64,000 nucleotides of DNA from Argentina anserina (Eukaryota; Streptophyta; Magnoliopsida; Rosales; Rosaceae), in NCBI RefSeq assembly GCF_933775445.1, contig NC_065874.1, positions 15,085,001 through 15,149,000 of the forward strand, written 5' to 3'. Made by a program: the position numbers and the translations under genes. Below, one piece after another: positions 24,602 through 36,881 of the stretch; positions within the stretch are counted from its first letter, which is position 1, and every line of letters starts with the position of its first letter. A model generated the notes under the pieces. It was not told the origin of the DNA, did not search any database, and worked only from the letters and a program-made list of their open reading frames with translations.

Positions 24602-26339
24602 TAATAAGCGCACTTTGTGCGACGTTCTTAACATATTTTTATCTCCATTTGTACTTTGCTTAGCTCTTATTATTGTAGTATAGAGTCATTGAGTCGAATT
24701 AGGAGTCTTTAGTGACGTTAGTTGCCTTTTGGTGCTAAAACGGGTGTAAAATGCAGAAATTGTCAAGAGTACATAGAGTAGTATTCCTTATCAAACTAGG
24801 AAACCTAGTTGGGTTAGGATTTTTATTATTCGACATTTCTGTAACATTTGTGATTTATATTTATTATTTTCTTTCTTTATTTCAGAATTAAATGAGAGAT
24901 AATGGCTTGGAAATTATGGAAAGAAAGAGGAGAAGAAGGAAACAAAAGGAGAAAAAGGAAAGAAGTAATTTAGTTTCTGAATAAGATGAAAAGGAAGAAG
25001 TATGCAGCCTTAAAGGAGGGAAGGTTCATCCGGCCATTAAATGGAAAGAATAAGAAAAGAAGGAAACAAAAGAAGAAAAAGGAATGAGAGAACAAATAGA
25101 TAATTCTGAAGAATGCATGTGGTCTAGAAGAAGGGAGAATGCATGTGACCAACAAAGATGATCATCATTCAATCGAGAAGGAAAGAAAAGAAAAAAAAGG
25201 AAATATATGGATCAGCCCATTCAAAACCCTAGCAGCCCCTCCTCTCTTCCTTCCTCTATAAAAGGCATGGCCTCCCTCACAATTCATCATCTCCATTCTC
25301 TCACAAAACAAGCCGAAATTCTGCCCAAATATCCAGAAAATTACAAGCCAAAAACTTCATCCATCTCCACCAAGCCGTGCTCATCTTCTTGCCTCTCCAA
25401 ATCCGAAATCATCCTTGCATCATCCTTCAAGGTTTCTAATGTGTATTCATCCATGGCTTGTAATCTTTCTTTTTATTTTCTGCAATTTTCGAATTTATTG
25501 AATGAATTATTGGATGTTATTTTGGGTTTCATATATGAAGAATATAATTTCAGACTTCTTTGGTTTTATGTTTTGATTGTATGAACTCATGAGATTTGTA
25601 TGTTTGGTGTGTATAATGACTTAGGGCAGTAGGGTTTCGAAATTAATTTAGGTTTTATTTCAATTAATTCCTTGAATTTGTACATCTAAATCAATACTTG
25701 AGGAAGCCAAGGCCATGGTTCTCCTAGGGTTGCAATTTAATTCACCAAAGTGTGCATTGATTGAATATGCGCTTCGTGTTTCAATTATGGATACTTATAT
25801 AGGGCTGTGATAGTTCTAGGAATTTACATGTTTAATCAAGATGAGTGACGCCATGCTTGCTTACATGTCTCCAATTCGACTTAATGTGCTTATGTGCTAC
25901 TTTGTTGTTCAATTAGTACGCTTCGTTATGTTGAACTCTCTTTAGCATATGTTTAGGATTGAACGCTTCGTTGATTCTAAATAATTAAGAAGTCTTAACG
26001 ATTAGATGAACCGCTTCGGACTCTAATTAGAATTGGAATTGAAATGTACTTAGAAAGAATCGAAAATACTTGCTGCCTATATGTTGTTCTATGCGTGTCA
26101 TACATGTTAAATGAATCGAATTTGTGTTTTGGTTATGTGATGAATGGTTGATCAATTGTATATAAGTAATTTAGGATTTATTTTAAGTTGTAGTTTTAGA
26201 ATCCAAATCAAATCCCCCAATAACATGATAGGTGTTGAGGCCCTTTTGATTCCCCGGACTGAACGATCCCTGCTTATTCTATACTAACGATGATGTTTTT
26301 CAGGGTATTTTATAGACGTTCTAACCCAACGCTATATCA
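24602..26339 (+). mobile_element. Solo LTR-like insertion, Gypsy Tat/Athila style
   Basis: A 1,738-bp insertion in a repeat unit, bounded by the 5-bp duplication TGTAT (24597-24601 and 26340-26344). It ends CTATATCA. The start is TAATAAGCGC, so the first base pair is TA rather than the canonical TG. It carries a TATA box TATAAAA at 25257-25263. The end region (CCCCGGACTGAACGATCCCT, GACGTTCTAACCCAACGCTA) resembles the 3' end of plant Tat/Athila LTRs. Class assignment is from memory of such LTR ends. Confidence 0.65.
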
Positions 26340-27925
26340 TGTATCATAACCTTTATATTAGGTTTAAAATAAAACTATCGCATTATGAAGCGACTATATG
26401 AAGAAAAATTCTAGGGATCGATCGACACCAGCCAATGTGATCGGTATATATATTTAGTGACCCTATAAAAATTTCATCTAATTCAGACCTCATTTGACTG
26501 TTGGAATTTTCGGTAAATCAAAAACACCACTATTATGCCCTAAGGGAGGATCCATTACAAAGATGCGAACGCCGAAAGCCGAAAGCCATTTGCATATCTG
26601 AAGTCACCTAATTTTTGTTACCTATCGTGCGCGGTCACACTTAAGAAATATATTTGGTAAAACCCCGGTCAATGAGATTTTTTTTATGTGAAAACGCCTC
26701 TTTTTTTGTTGACCGTAGGTACGAACGGTCAAACCATGTCCAAAACGGACGAAATTTTTACGGGGTCCCTAAAGATATATATCGATCACATATGCTGGTG
26801 TCGATCGACCATATTTCGAATTAGAGTTGACGATCACCTAAGTGTCAACTAATGTCTCATAACCTTTATATTAGGTTTAAAATAAAACTATCGCATTATG
26901 AAGCGACTATATGAAGAAAACTTCTAGGGATCGATCGACACCAGCCGATGTGATCGGTATATATATTTAGTGACCCTATAAAAATTTCATCCAATTCAGA
27001 CCTTATTTGACCGTCGGAATTTTCGGTAAATCGAAAACACCACTATTATGCCCTAAAGGAGGATCCATTATAAAGATGCGAACGCCGAAAGCCGTTTGCA
27101 TATCTGAAGTCACCTAATTTTTGTTACCTATCATGCGCGGTCGCACTGAAGAAATATATTTGGCAAAACCCCGGTCAATGAGGTTTTATTATGTGAAAAC
27201 GCCTCTTTTTTGTTTGACCGTAGGTACGAACGGTCAAACCATGTCCAAAACGGACGAAATTTTTACGGGGTCCCAAAATATATATGCCGATTACATCTGC
27301 TAGTGTCGATCGACCATATTTCGAATTAGAGTTGACGATCACCTAAGTGCCAACTAATGTATCATAACCTTTATATTAAGTTTAAAATAAAACTATCGCA
27401 TTATGAAGCGACTATATGAGAAAACTTATAGCGATCGATCGACACCAGCAGATGTGATCGGTATATATATTTAGTGACCCTATAAAAATTTCATCCAATT
27501 CAGACCTCATTTGACCGTCGGAATTTTCGGTAAATCGAAACACCACTATTATGTCATAAGGGATGACCTATTACAAATATGCGAACGCTGAAAGCCGTTT
27601 GCATATCTGAAATCACCTAATTTTTGTTACCTATCGTGCGCGGTCGCACTGAAGAAATCTATTTGGCGAAACCCCGGTCAATGGGGTTTCAATATGTCAA
27701 AACGCCTCTTTTTTAGTTAACCGTAGGTACGAACGGTCAAACCATGTCCAAAACGGATGAAATTTTTACGTGGTCCCTAAATATATATACCGATCACATC
27801 TGCCGGTGTCGATCGACCATATTTCGAATTAGAGTTGGCGATTGCCTAAGTGTCAACTAATGTATCATAACTTTTATATTAGGTTTAAAATAAAACTATC
27901 GCATTATGAAGCGACTATATGAGGG
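26340..27925. repeat. Tandem array of a 505-bp quasi-palindromic repeat
   Basis: The landmark CATAAC(C/T)TTTATATTA occurs at 26345, 26858, 27363 and 27866, so unit lengths are 513, 505 and 503 bp. Each unit contains long imperfect inverted arms. One is ACGGGGTCCCTAAATATATA with a following CATCTGCTGGTGTCGATCGA; the other is TCGATCGACACCAGC with a following GATCGGTATATATATTTAG. For example about 27225-27315 pairs with 27431-27520. A second array of the same unit is at the right edge of the window. Confidence 0.9.
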
Positions 27926-29259
27926 AAGCAAGACGGCTAAATAATGCACCTCTTATACATTAGGTTAATTAGGTTAGAAATTAGGCGCGGCTGTGAGGCC
28001 GACTACATTATTATTTTTATTTAAAATAATAATAATAATGTAAAATTATAAATATGACAAAATGATGTCGTTTTGTAACGTTGATCATTGACTTCGGGTT
28101 TTTCAGGTCGGTTCGGTTTCTAAGGGACTGAACCCAGAACCCAACCCAAACAGAATCGGTTCGGTTCAATTTTTTTATTTTCGGTTCGGTTTTATTCGGA
28201 TTTCGGTTTTTTCGGGTTCGGTTTGAGTTCGGGTCCGGTTTTTTCCGGTTTTCGGGTCAGTTTGTCCACCCCTATCTTTTTTACCATGCACTTTATTCCA
28301 TCGAGACAATCTCGACTCAGAAATTTTCATACCATTTGGCCTTGGCCTAAGTTCCAGAAACCTCTCCCGATCCCAAACCTGAACTAACTGCAAAGGTGAC
28401 TTGAGGTTGAGGTTTAGGTCACCATCTCCAAGCTTCAATTCATTTGAAGCTACAATTGCCTTCTTCAACAAACTCATATCAGCAAGAACGGGATGCGCAA
28501 GTGCGATTCGACTCTCCCTAGACAAATGGATTGCAATGGGGAAAACACGCTTTTGTATAGACCTCTCAAGATCATGAACGACATACCTTGACAACCAAAA
28601 TGCAAGAAATGCTTCGTGCTCCAACTCACTCCTACTGTTCATGAACTTCTTTAACCACACACTCGGCTGAGCACGATCAACTTCTTTCCTTGCCTCCACC
28701 AATTTCTCGTCAACTTGTTTCAGATCAATGCTTTTAAGTGGGCTGAAAATGAAGTCACCCAAAACAGAGAAGCCTCCCAAAACCATTAGATCCTCCAACG
28801 TAAGAGTTGCTTCACCCCAATGAAAGATGAATGTCAGTCTCAGGACACCATTTCTCAGCAAGGCCAAATACAACATCACCAGTCTTTTTCCTGATTTGGT
28901 ACTTGGTGCTGATGATGGCATCAAATACACCAGCTTTCTTCCATATAGAATAGTAAAGAGAGGCCAGGAAGTCGACCCAAGAACTCCAAACGTCTTGAAG
29001 TTCACACCAGCCATGGAATTGAACCTCTAGAGACCACTTGTTTGGCTCGAAACGGGAAGGGAGGGATGAAGAACAGAGAGGGAGCTTCAGATGAGGTTTA
29101 GTAATGGAGGAACTAGGGAGAGTTGGTTTAAGAAAATAGGTTTTTTTGCGAAATGGGTGTCCTCCCCCAGTTGGTGAGACCATGAGAGCATCGTCTTTCT
29201 CTTGAATGAGACTCTTCCATCAATAAAGAACAAGGTCATAGCACAAGACATGAGATTTT

Positions 29260-29260
<1 letters not shown>

Positions 29261-29324
<64 letters not shown>
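29261..29324. repeat. (AG)32 microsatellite
   Basis: Uninterrupted AG repeat upstream of PMD copy 2 (CT on the coding strand). Confidence 0.95.
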
Positions 29325-29328
<4 letters not shown>

Positions 29329-30042
29329 GAGATTTCGGAGTTGAGGAGGAAGGTTGACCACGGTCAAACTGTTTTCCAAAGCTGAGGTCATGCCAATTAA
29401 ATCAATAATGGGCAATAAACGCTGAAGCAATGTCAATTATTCGGTGTACTCAGCTAATCATATTATATTATGGTATAATTAACATGCACGCGGTGAAAAT
29501 AACAAAGTTTATTTACATATAATAACAAATCAGAAACAATCACAGTAAAAAATAGACCAATAACATAAAGGATGTACGTCACGTGTGATATGTGGCGGGT
29601 ACATATAATAATTTCTTAGTCTACGAGTTTCATACTTTTCAGGAATTCATGTAGGTTGAACACTCAAATTGCCAAAATTTGTGATCAGATTTACGAGTTT
29701 AGGTAGTCAGAGGCCCAGAGTTGTACATGTTTAAATGCAAAGTTGTCACTATGTAGCCACAGAGATATTTGAAGGGGATCAGAGAAACTTTCATAATTGT
29801 TCTTTCACATGATTACTTTTTCCACTCTCTCATCTCATAAATTATCATGTAATTTTTGGGTGCAAGATCATATAAGTGAGCTTAATGTTCTAAGCCAATG
29901 GCACAATTGTCCCTAGTACGAATTAGGGACCATGTAATGTGACACTCTGGCATGAGCCCTATATGAATAAATGTCAGATCGATCATCTTCAACATAGAGA
30001 AAAGAATGCAATAATCCTCACCATGTCATATGTAATTAATCT
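29325..30042. other. Intergenic spacer between PMD copy 2 and the GT61 3' end
   Basis: No gene recognised. The right part should be the 3' untranslated region of the GT61 gene. Confidence 0.4.
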
Positions 30043-30112
30043 TCAATTTTCAGGAGTAGAGTTGTTGAGAAGTTTCATGGCTTGGACAAGGGTTTTCCTG
30101 AACCATACCAAG
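30043..30112 (-). pseudogene. GT61 glycosyltransferase, 3'-terminal coding piece
   Basis: The minus strand reads LVWFRKTLVQAMKLLNNSTP, then E, N and a stop at 30043. This is the conserved end of GT61 proteins. It is separated from the rest of the gene (from 40410) by the 10.3-kb composite insertion. The duplicated bases CCAAG mark the break. Confidence 0.85.
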
Positions 30113-30710
30113 TGTCACGACCCGGACCGCTCCGCCGTAACACGATATTGTCCGCTTTGGGCATAGCCCTCACGGTTTTGTTTTTGGGAGCTCAGAAGCA
30201 CCTTCCCAGTGGGTCACCCATCCTGGGATTGCCCTGGGCCAAGCATGCTTAACTTCGGAGTTCTCCTCTCCTCCGAAGCCGTTGAGCCCCCAAAAGGCCT
30301 CGCGTTAGATAGAGGTGGGTATGTACATATAAGACGCATCACCCCCTCTCCGTTGGCCGATGTGGGATATTACAATCCACCCCCCTTGGGAGTCCGACGC
30401 CCTCGTCGGCACACTCGCACCACACGGCAGAGTGGCTCTGATACCAAATGTCACGACCCGGACCGCTCCGCCGTAACACGATATTGTCCGCTTTAGGCAT
30501 AGCCCTCACGGTTTTGTTTTTGGGAGCTCAGAAGCACCTTCCCAGCGGGTCACCCATCCTGGGATTGCCTTGGGCCAATCATGCTTAACTTCGGAGTTCT
30601 CCTCTCCTCCGAAGCCATTGAGCCCCCAAAAGGCCTCGCGTTAGATAGAGGTGGGCATGTACATATAAGACGCATCACCCCCTCTCCGTTGGCCGATGTG
30701 AGATATTACA
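30113..30710 (-). mobile_element. Cassandra TRIM retrotransposon, left pair of LTRs
   Basis: Read on the minus strand, each LTR runs TGTAATATCCCACATCGGCC ... GGTCCGGGTCGTGACA and contains a 5S rRNA-derived block. The 74-bp internal segment starts with a primer-binding site TGGTATCAGAGC (initiator methionine tRNA) and ends with a polypurine tract CCAAGGGGGGTGGAT. This matches Cassandra, a non-coding TRIM known across vascular plants, moved by proteins of other elements. The first LTR is type X and the second type Y. Confidence 0.9.
30200..30266 (-). promoter_or_regulatory. 5S rRNA-like Pol III promoter block in a Cassandra LTR
   Basis: The minus strand contains GAACTCCGAAGTTAAGC, then ATGCTTGG (A-box region) and GATGGGTGAC (C box, 30213-30222), in the order and spacing of the internal promoter of 5S rRNA genes. 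The same block recurs in the three other Cassandra LTRs (near 30536-30602, 39899-39965 and 40235-40301). It is a 5S-derived sequence, not a complete 5S gene. Confidence 0.8.
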
Positions 30711-30714
30711 ATAC

Positions 30715-33702
30715 TGTAACGACCCTAAAATTTCGAGCTTCAAAACTCAAAATCTTAGAATCGTTAAACACAAAAATAATCTCAATGAAATCGAAATCAT
30801 TTTAATGTCGCAGCGGATCACATCTGAGTTTAAAATATAACTCAGTCAAGCCGATTATTACAAACCCAAATGATAATTCAACATATAACAAATGGAATTG
30901 TATAATCCTCACAACAACCTCACAAATAAAATCACACCAAATCTCACACACAATCCACGCTGGAACCTCACCACGACTGGATGCGATCGACTTCGAGTTT
31001 TCGGAGTCGTCACTCAATCACCACTACTCAGCACCTGCGGAAGTATTCCCTACACCATTGAAATTGGTGCACCGGGATTGCAACACAAACCCGGTAAGCT
31101 TTACAGCTCGTATGAGTAAAATATTAAAATAACTCAAGTCTCATAAAAGACACAACTCCACATCAACACAGTATAATGAAAAATCATGAGAAAACGAGCA
31201 ACCCATCTGGTTACTCTAATACTTTCACAAAATGGTATCTAATGAGCGCTGGTACACATCCGTTACCCCTCACTTAGTATACCGCTGATGTTGGGTAACC
31301 ACCCGCCACCCAACATCCAAAACAAGCTGAGTACCCATGATCAGATAACCACCCGTTACCTCATGCAGTACTATGGCAGACAGACTAGAGCTCTAACTGT
31401 ATCGTAACCTTCGCCCGGCCAAAGGCTAGGTTCCGACTTGCCTCACATGTACAATAATCTCACATCATATTGTACCACACATCACGTCCGAAGACAAATC
31501 ACAATATTTCACATTTTCCGTGATAAATCATGTACAATAATCACACATCATATTGTACGTTTTAAAACTTTCACGATATATCCACAATAAAAATCATAAC
31601 AGTATATTATATAGCAAACTATATATATTCGTACTTATTTACCATTTATACAATATATACATAGTCCACTATATCCTATACATGTCATATTTTATAAACA
31701 CCTGAAAATTACGTACGATAATCTCACATCATATCGCACCATTTAAATCACACACATGCACAATTTTTCTGTCACTGAAATGACTATTTTTAATGAATTA
31801 ATAACAGTATGTAATTTAATGAACTATATATATATATGTACTTATTACCATTATACTGTATATATGTAGTCCACAAAATTATATACATGTTGTAATTCAT
31901 CTGATAAACACACTTGTAAAAATGTTGAATCACCACGAGGGTAGATTCGTAATTCAGTGAGATTTTACTCACCTTATTGACTTGAGCGTAATTCCACAAT
32001 TCGCGATGCTAATTCCTTTCCTCGATTTAACGATCACCTTAAAAGAATAAGAAAAGAATTTAGAATCGTTTCGTAAACCTTTAAATGCCGAAACAGTAAT
32101 AATCGGTTACTGTTCAGCAATTTTGGTTTATACGAAGTTACTGTTCACTGTTCACTATTCACGGTTACTGTACAATACTCAATTAATACGTATTTCTGTA
32201 CGTATAATTATTAATACGTATTTCTGTACGTATAATTATTAATACGTATTTCTGTACGTATAAATATTAAATACGTATTACTGTACGTATAAATATTAAT
32301 ACGTATTTCTGTACGTATAAATATTAATACGTATTTCTGTACGTATAAATATTAAATACGTATTACTGTACGTATAAATATTAAATACGTATTTCTGTAC
32401 GTATAAATATTAATACGTATTTCTGTACGTATAAATATTAATACGTATTTCTGTACGTATAAATATTAAATACGTATTTATGTACGTATAAATATTAATA
32501 CGTATTTCTGTACGTATAAATATTAATACGTATTTCTGTACGTATACGTACGATTTAATGTAAATACAAATTCAGTAAATAAAAATTTACTAAATTACCC
32601 TTTTTACAATTTACTTTTTTTACATTTACTGAAAGTAAATTATAATTACATTTACCGTAGGTAAAACTTAATTACATTTACCATACGTAAATAAAATTTA
32701 CATTTACATTTACCGTTACACAGTAAATTACCAAAATACCCTTTCAGTCGAAACTATTTACACCGCCTCACACGGCGGCGCGTGTGGCACACGCGCCACC
32801 TCCGGCCGGCCGCGCGTGGGGCCCACGCGCCGAGGCTAACCACGGAGCGTGTGACGCCACCGCCGTGCCTAAACTCTCCCCCTCCTCCCCCTCTTCCTTC
32901 CTACGGCCTTCAACCACCCCTAGGCTACCCCTAACACCCTCACGCGCCGCCTAGAGGCGGCGGTATCTCCTCCTTCTTCTCCTCCGTTTCCCCTCTCCGA
33001 TCCATCACCACGCCTCACAATTCAACAAAACAACCACACAGATCGATCAACCATTCAAAACCCTTACCTCGACGAGCTGGAGCACCACCGGAGGTCGTTG
33101 GAGGCGGAGATCGACTGTGGCGACAGGCGCGGCCTCGGGTTGAAGCGTGAAGGCTCACGACGGCGCAAGGAGGTGCGTCGCTCCAGGGGTCGACTGCGGA
33201 GGGCCGTGCGGTGCTTCCTGGGCAGGCGGTGCAGGCCACGGAGAGGCGGAGCCGGAGATCGAGGAGAGAGAGTGAAGATCGGGGAAAGAGAGAGAGAGAG
33301 AGAGAAACGAGAGAAGGGGGAGGCGGGCCGAGTGAGGGGTTTCCAATTATGGAAACCCTAATCTCATAAATGCTCTATTTATACTAGTTTCCAAATCGGA
33401 AACTAACTTCCGACGTTAATAACTTTTACATCCGACGTCCGCTTCGAACGTGTCACATATTCCCGAACTCGTATCGACGAGCTCTACAACTTTCGTGAAG
33501 AAAGTTTTCGCAACCGATCGACGGAATAAAAGTCGATAATTACGTTCGGAAACGTAACGTTTTTCTTAATAAACGTTCCGAAAACGTTTCCGTTTTTCGT
33601 TTCGAAACATCGCAAACAATCACATTCATTTAAACTAAAATTCAAGTCTTTATAGAACTCAAATTAACTCAAATAATGTATTTGAAATTTAGGGTTATTA
33701 CA
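30715..33702 (-). repeat. Gypsy LTR (3' LTR in element orientation), 2,988 bp
   Basis: Minus-strand ends TGTAATAACCCTAAATTTC and GAAATTTTAGGGTCGTTACA. It holds a 28-bp minisatellite, a GC-rich CT/AG-containing block near 32760-33310 and no gene. It is 58 bp longer than its partner: two minisatellite units and one AG. Confidence 0.9.
32184..32550. repeat. 28-bp minisatellite in the Gypsy LTR
   Basis: About 13 copies of AATACGTATTTCTGTACGTA plus an AATATT-type spacer. Each unit contains two TACGTA palindromes. Confidence 0.9.
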
Positions 33703-36700
33703 ATCTATCCCCCTTAAAGGAATTTCGCCCCGAAATTCAAGCTCACTCAACAAATAACTGTGGATATCTGATCATCATGTCTGACTCTAGCTCCCAAGAT
33801 GCATCACCCTCATCATGGTGACTCCACAACACCTTGACTAGCCCAACTTCTCTCCTCCGTAGCTTCTTAGTGGATCTATCCAGGATACGAACCGGCTCGA
33901 CCACAAAGGTGGCTTTTTCTTTCACCTCAATGGTGTTATGATCGATCACATATGCGACACATCAGGATCATACTTCCTCAACATGGAAATGTAGAAAACA
34001 TTGTAAACGCCCGACATGCTAGTAAGCAAGGCTAGTTTTCCCACCTTCTCGAGAATCTCAAAGGCCCGACATACCTCCGCCAACTTTTCTTTCTTGCCGA
34101 ATCTCACTACACCTCTCATAGGTGCAACTTTCAAGAGCACATGATCACCGATCTCAAATTCCACATGTCTCCTCTTCAAGTCTGCATAGCTCTTCTGTCT
34201 ACTCTAAGCGGTCCGGATTCTATCTCGAATAATCGAGATCTTCTCCGTGGTTTCCTGAACCACCTCTGGGCCCATCAGTGCCTCATCACCAACTTCGGCC
34301 CATCAGATCGGAGATCGACATGGCCTACCATAAAGTGCCTCATAGGGTACCATGCCGATGCTGGAATGGTAACTGTCGTGCATGATACCCACCCAAGTAC
34401 CCTATTTGTATCGGCAACACGATAAGGAAATCTTAACTCATCGAGTTCACCACCAGCACCACAGAATCACCACCTTGGACTAAGAATTACTCTCAAACAG
34501 TTCACCAGAGAATTGACTAATATACGCAAAAAGGTTGTAGAAAATTCTACCACCACCATAAGAGAGAGATGCATCACGCATCCTACCCCTCTCATCAAAA
34601 CTTACCGTCGAAAATTAATTTCAGCTTCTTGCTTTCCTGAGTGGTGTGCCACAATTTACAAGTCAGACCAAAATGGTATTTATCCCACAACGGTGGAACA
34701 TGAAAATTAAGCGAATTTACAGCGCAAAATCCTACAAGACCGCGACCGCGATATACTTTACCCCCTAGTTCATACATGCCTCAAATTCATGACATACGAT
34801 CCCACACAAACGCCCCAGTGGCATTATCTAACATATTGATTTCCCCCACCGTCGTAGTACTAATAAGTTCTGCAATTGATTCAACAACAGAAGCTGGTTA
34901 TTGGTTCTATTGTCTCCTCAAAATCAACCCAAAAATGGTTGCTACACCACCACTCTAAACAGTTGTTTCTTTACTTTCATTAAGAACTCTCATGGCCAAC
35001 GCATTCGGCCAAAATAACTTCTCTGCAAGCAGTGATATAATTGATTACTCTTTATTGTAAAATTTATCCCTTGTTGAACACTTCAGTCAACTTCTCCCTA
35101 TCCAACAATAAACAATCTGATGTATAGAGGAAAAGAACCTCTAAGTCTCCAACATTAACGCCACTTGCACTTGAAAAGAAAATTTAGTCCCCAACCATTT
35201 CTTTACCAGTTAGAAGGTACTTGTCACGACCAAATCGTTAAAACATCATTAAGCTAAGGTCATCTCATACCTTACCTTCGATAGAGTCACTTCACCGCCA
35301 TTGCGTCTCATTTGGACCTGTGGCATTGTGAAGTTCCAATCCCCAACACCAAAATATTTAAATCCTGAAAGATCAGCATTCTCAATTAAATGCTCATCTA
35401 GCAAAATAATTAATTCGTGACGTCAAAATGAAATCTCTTTAACACATTAGATTTCTTGCTCAGCCAAGAACAATGTGTAACTTCAATTGTCAAAGTCCGA
35501 AACAAAACGAGTTAGAACGTAACAACGACGTAATGTGAATCTCAGTTTAATAATTGTATCACCACCTTAAGGACGTATCACACACATCATCAATCCTAGG
35601 TAAATGATACATAGTCTTGATGGTCACCCTAATCATTCCCCTTTACTTCACACTCAACCGCATGAGACTTCTTTCTTATTCACGAATAACACCGGCACCA
35701 CTCAAGCTGAGACACTAGGTTTGATGAACCCTAGGTCTAATATGTCATCTATCTGCTCTTTCAATTCTTTAAACTCGTTCTTTCCCAATCCCATAAGGCG
35801 CCTTTGTTACAGATGCTATACCAAGCACATCATCAATAAAGAATTCAACAACTCTCGAAGAAGGTAACTCGGTATCTCCTGAAACACCTCACTATACTCG
35901 AATAGTAGAACAATGTTTGTGATAGCTGCTTCAGATCCACATATTCGACATATGCCATGACTCAAGCTCTCATGGCATTATCCGCCTCGAGTCAAAGATA
36001 CGAAACTCTGGTTTCCTGGGTCTACGAAGGAACTCACCATGTCAAAACAATCAATCACCGCGTACTGCGGCTTCAACCAATCGATTCCTCAGATCACATC
36101 ATAGTGTGGTCCGGAATCACTATCAAATAAGCAGAGAACTCTCTACTTCCAATCACAATAGGATAAGCCTTTCATTGTCTCCAATTTCGAGGAACACTCC
36201 AAAAGCGAAGTGACACATAAAGAGTTTCCCATAGGCGTAGGAATCAATCCTAACCCCTCCACTGCCAACTATCAATAAATGAATGTGGCCATCATCGTCT
36301 TCTCTAACTCAGAGTACTCAATCATTACCAAGTAAGTCCCAATACTCTCGATCCAATGGTCGGCTACCATATGATCCAAGCGTCATGAAATGACAGCACT
36401 AGCAGCTCACTCATGTCTGTGATCAACCTCAACACACGACTATCGTCTCTAATGATAGCAACAAGATCAACTTGTCTTTCCAGTGGAGCAGCCTCCTAAT
36501 AAAGGTTCTATACATTGCGGACTCGGCCTGCAGCCCTAATTCGGCCTCGACCTCTCGTCCGTCCCCGGCCCTGTCCACGGCCATTTTCCAAATTCATCAC
36601 CATTCAACAATTAACACTCAGTCATACATGTTAAGTCTCGAATTCGACAAAATAGATCCAACCAATATCAATTATGAAATTTCAGAAGAAGGTGAATCAT

Positions 36701-36881
36701 CGGAGTATCGTCACAATACTCTCTACAGGACCAAACCATAAGGTATGGCTCCTAACACTCTCGCGTACCCGACGACATATCAATACCGAGGAGCATGTGA
36801 TGGGGGCCCGCCTGCAGTCGGATCATCGCTCCCGGATGATATTGATAATCGCCAAATACACACTTAGGCTCTGATACCAAC
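33703..36881 (-). pseudogene. Decayed Gypsy gag-pol region
   Basis: Minus-strand remnants in order from the right: an arginine/glycine-rich gag stretch (near 36530-36590); the protease-RT linker motif IDWLKPQYAVIDCFD (near 36020-36075); the start of RT (APYGIGKERV, near 35780-35810); the integrase C-terminus HVEFEIGDHVLLKVAPMRGV with FYISMLRKYDPDVSH (33946-34179); and the tail LVKVLWSHHDEGDASWELES (33743-33949). Stops and frameshifts occur throughout, and most RT, RNase H and integrase core sequence is unrecognisable or absent (3.2 kb versus about 5 kb usual). Confidence 0.75.

Larger units (their letters stand above)
23935..28274. mobile_element. 4.3-kb hAT-like element inserted in PMD copy 2
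   Basis: Perfect 11-bp terminal inverted repeats TAGGGGTGGAC / GTCCACCCCTA bound the element. The flanking 8-mers TCTTTTAT (23927-23934) and TCTTTTTT (28275-28282) match at 7 of 8 positions. Many subterminal CGGTTCGGTT-type motifs occur at both ends, a known hAT feature. No transposase is visible. The cargo is an array of 505-bp repeats interrupted by a solo LTR. The two flanks join in frame as coding sequence, which proves insertion into the gene. Confidence 0.8.
23866..29220 (-). pseudogene. Plant mobile domain (PMD) protein, copy 2, split by a hAT-like element
   Basis: The minus strand starts near 29220 (MEESHSRE), then SPTGGGHPFRKKTYF, FEPNKWSLEVQFHGW, DVVFGLAEKWCPETDIH, HWGEATLTLEDLMVLGGFSV, VFPIAIHLSRESRIALA, LRPRPNGMKISESRLSRWNK and VHGKK at 28283. 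The frame resumes on the far side of a 4.3-kb insertion at 23934 as DVDLRRVMNSAGE, as in copy 1 (VKNLRRLLDSAG). After this it hits stops and ends at the Copia junction near 23866. Further lesions are a frameshift near 29195 and another near 28820, where the aligned frame changes before HWGEAT. Everything after the first part of the C-terminal half is lost. An (AG)32 microsatellite lies 41 bp upstream of the start. Confidence 0.8.

Noticed and set aside
25207..25584. 125-residue plus-strand frame
   Set aside because: Lies within the Tat/Athila-style solo LTR downstream of its TATA box; leader sequence of an LTR, not a known protein.
29900..30166. Plus-strand frames across the Cassandra LTRs
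   Set aside because: Antisense to GT61 and Cassandra; each recurs once per LTR copy.
30200..30266. A 5S rRNA gene
   Set aside because: Only the internal promoter part resembles 5S; the flanks are Cassandra LTR and the sequence repeats in all four LTRs.
32184..32550. Regular short repeats resembling a CRISPR array
   Set aside because: Units are contiguous with no unique spacers, lie within an LTR of a plant retrotransposon, and occur in both LTRs.
33015..33361. Open frames rich in Arg/Gly on both strands, repeated at 39126-39478 and 49645-50364
   Set aside because: They lie in the GC-rich part of Gypsy LTRs, are present in every LTR copy and match no protein; composition artefacts.
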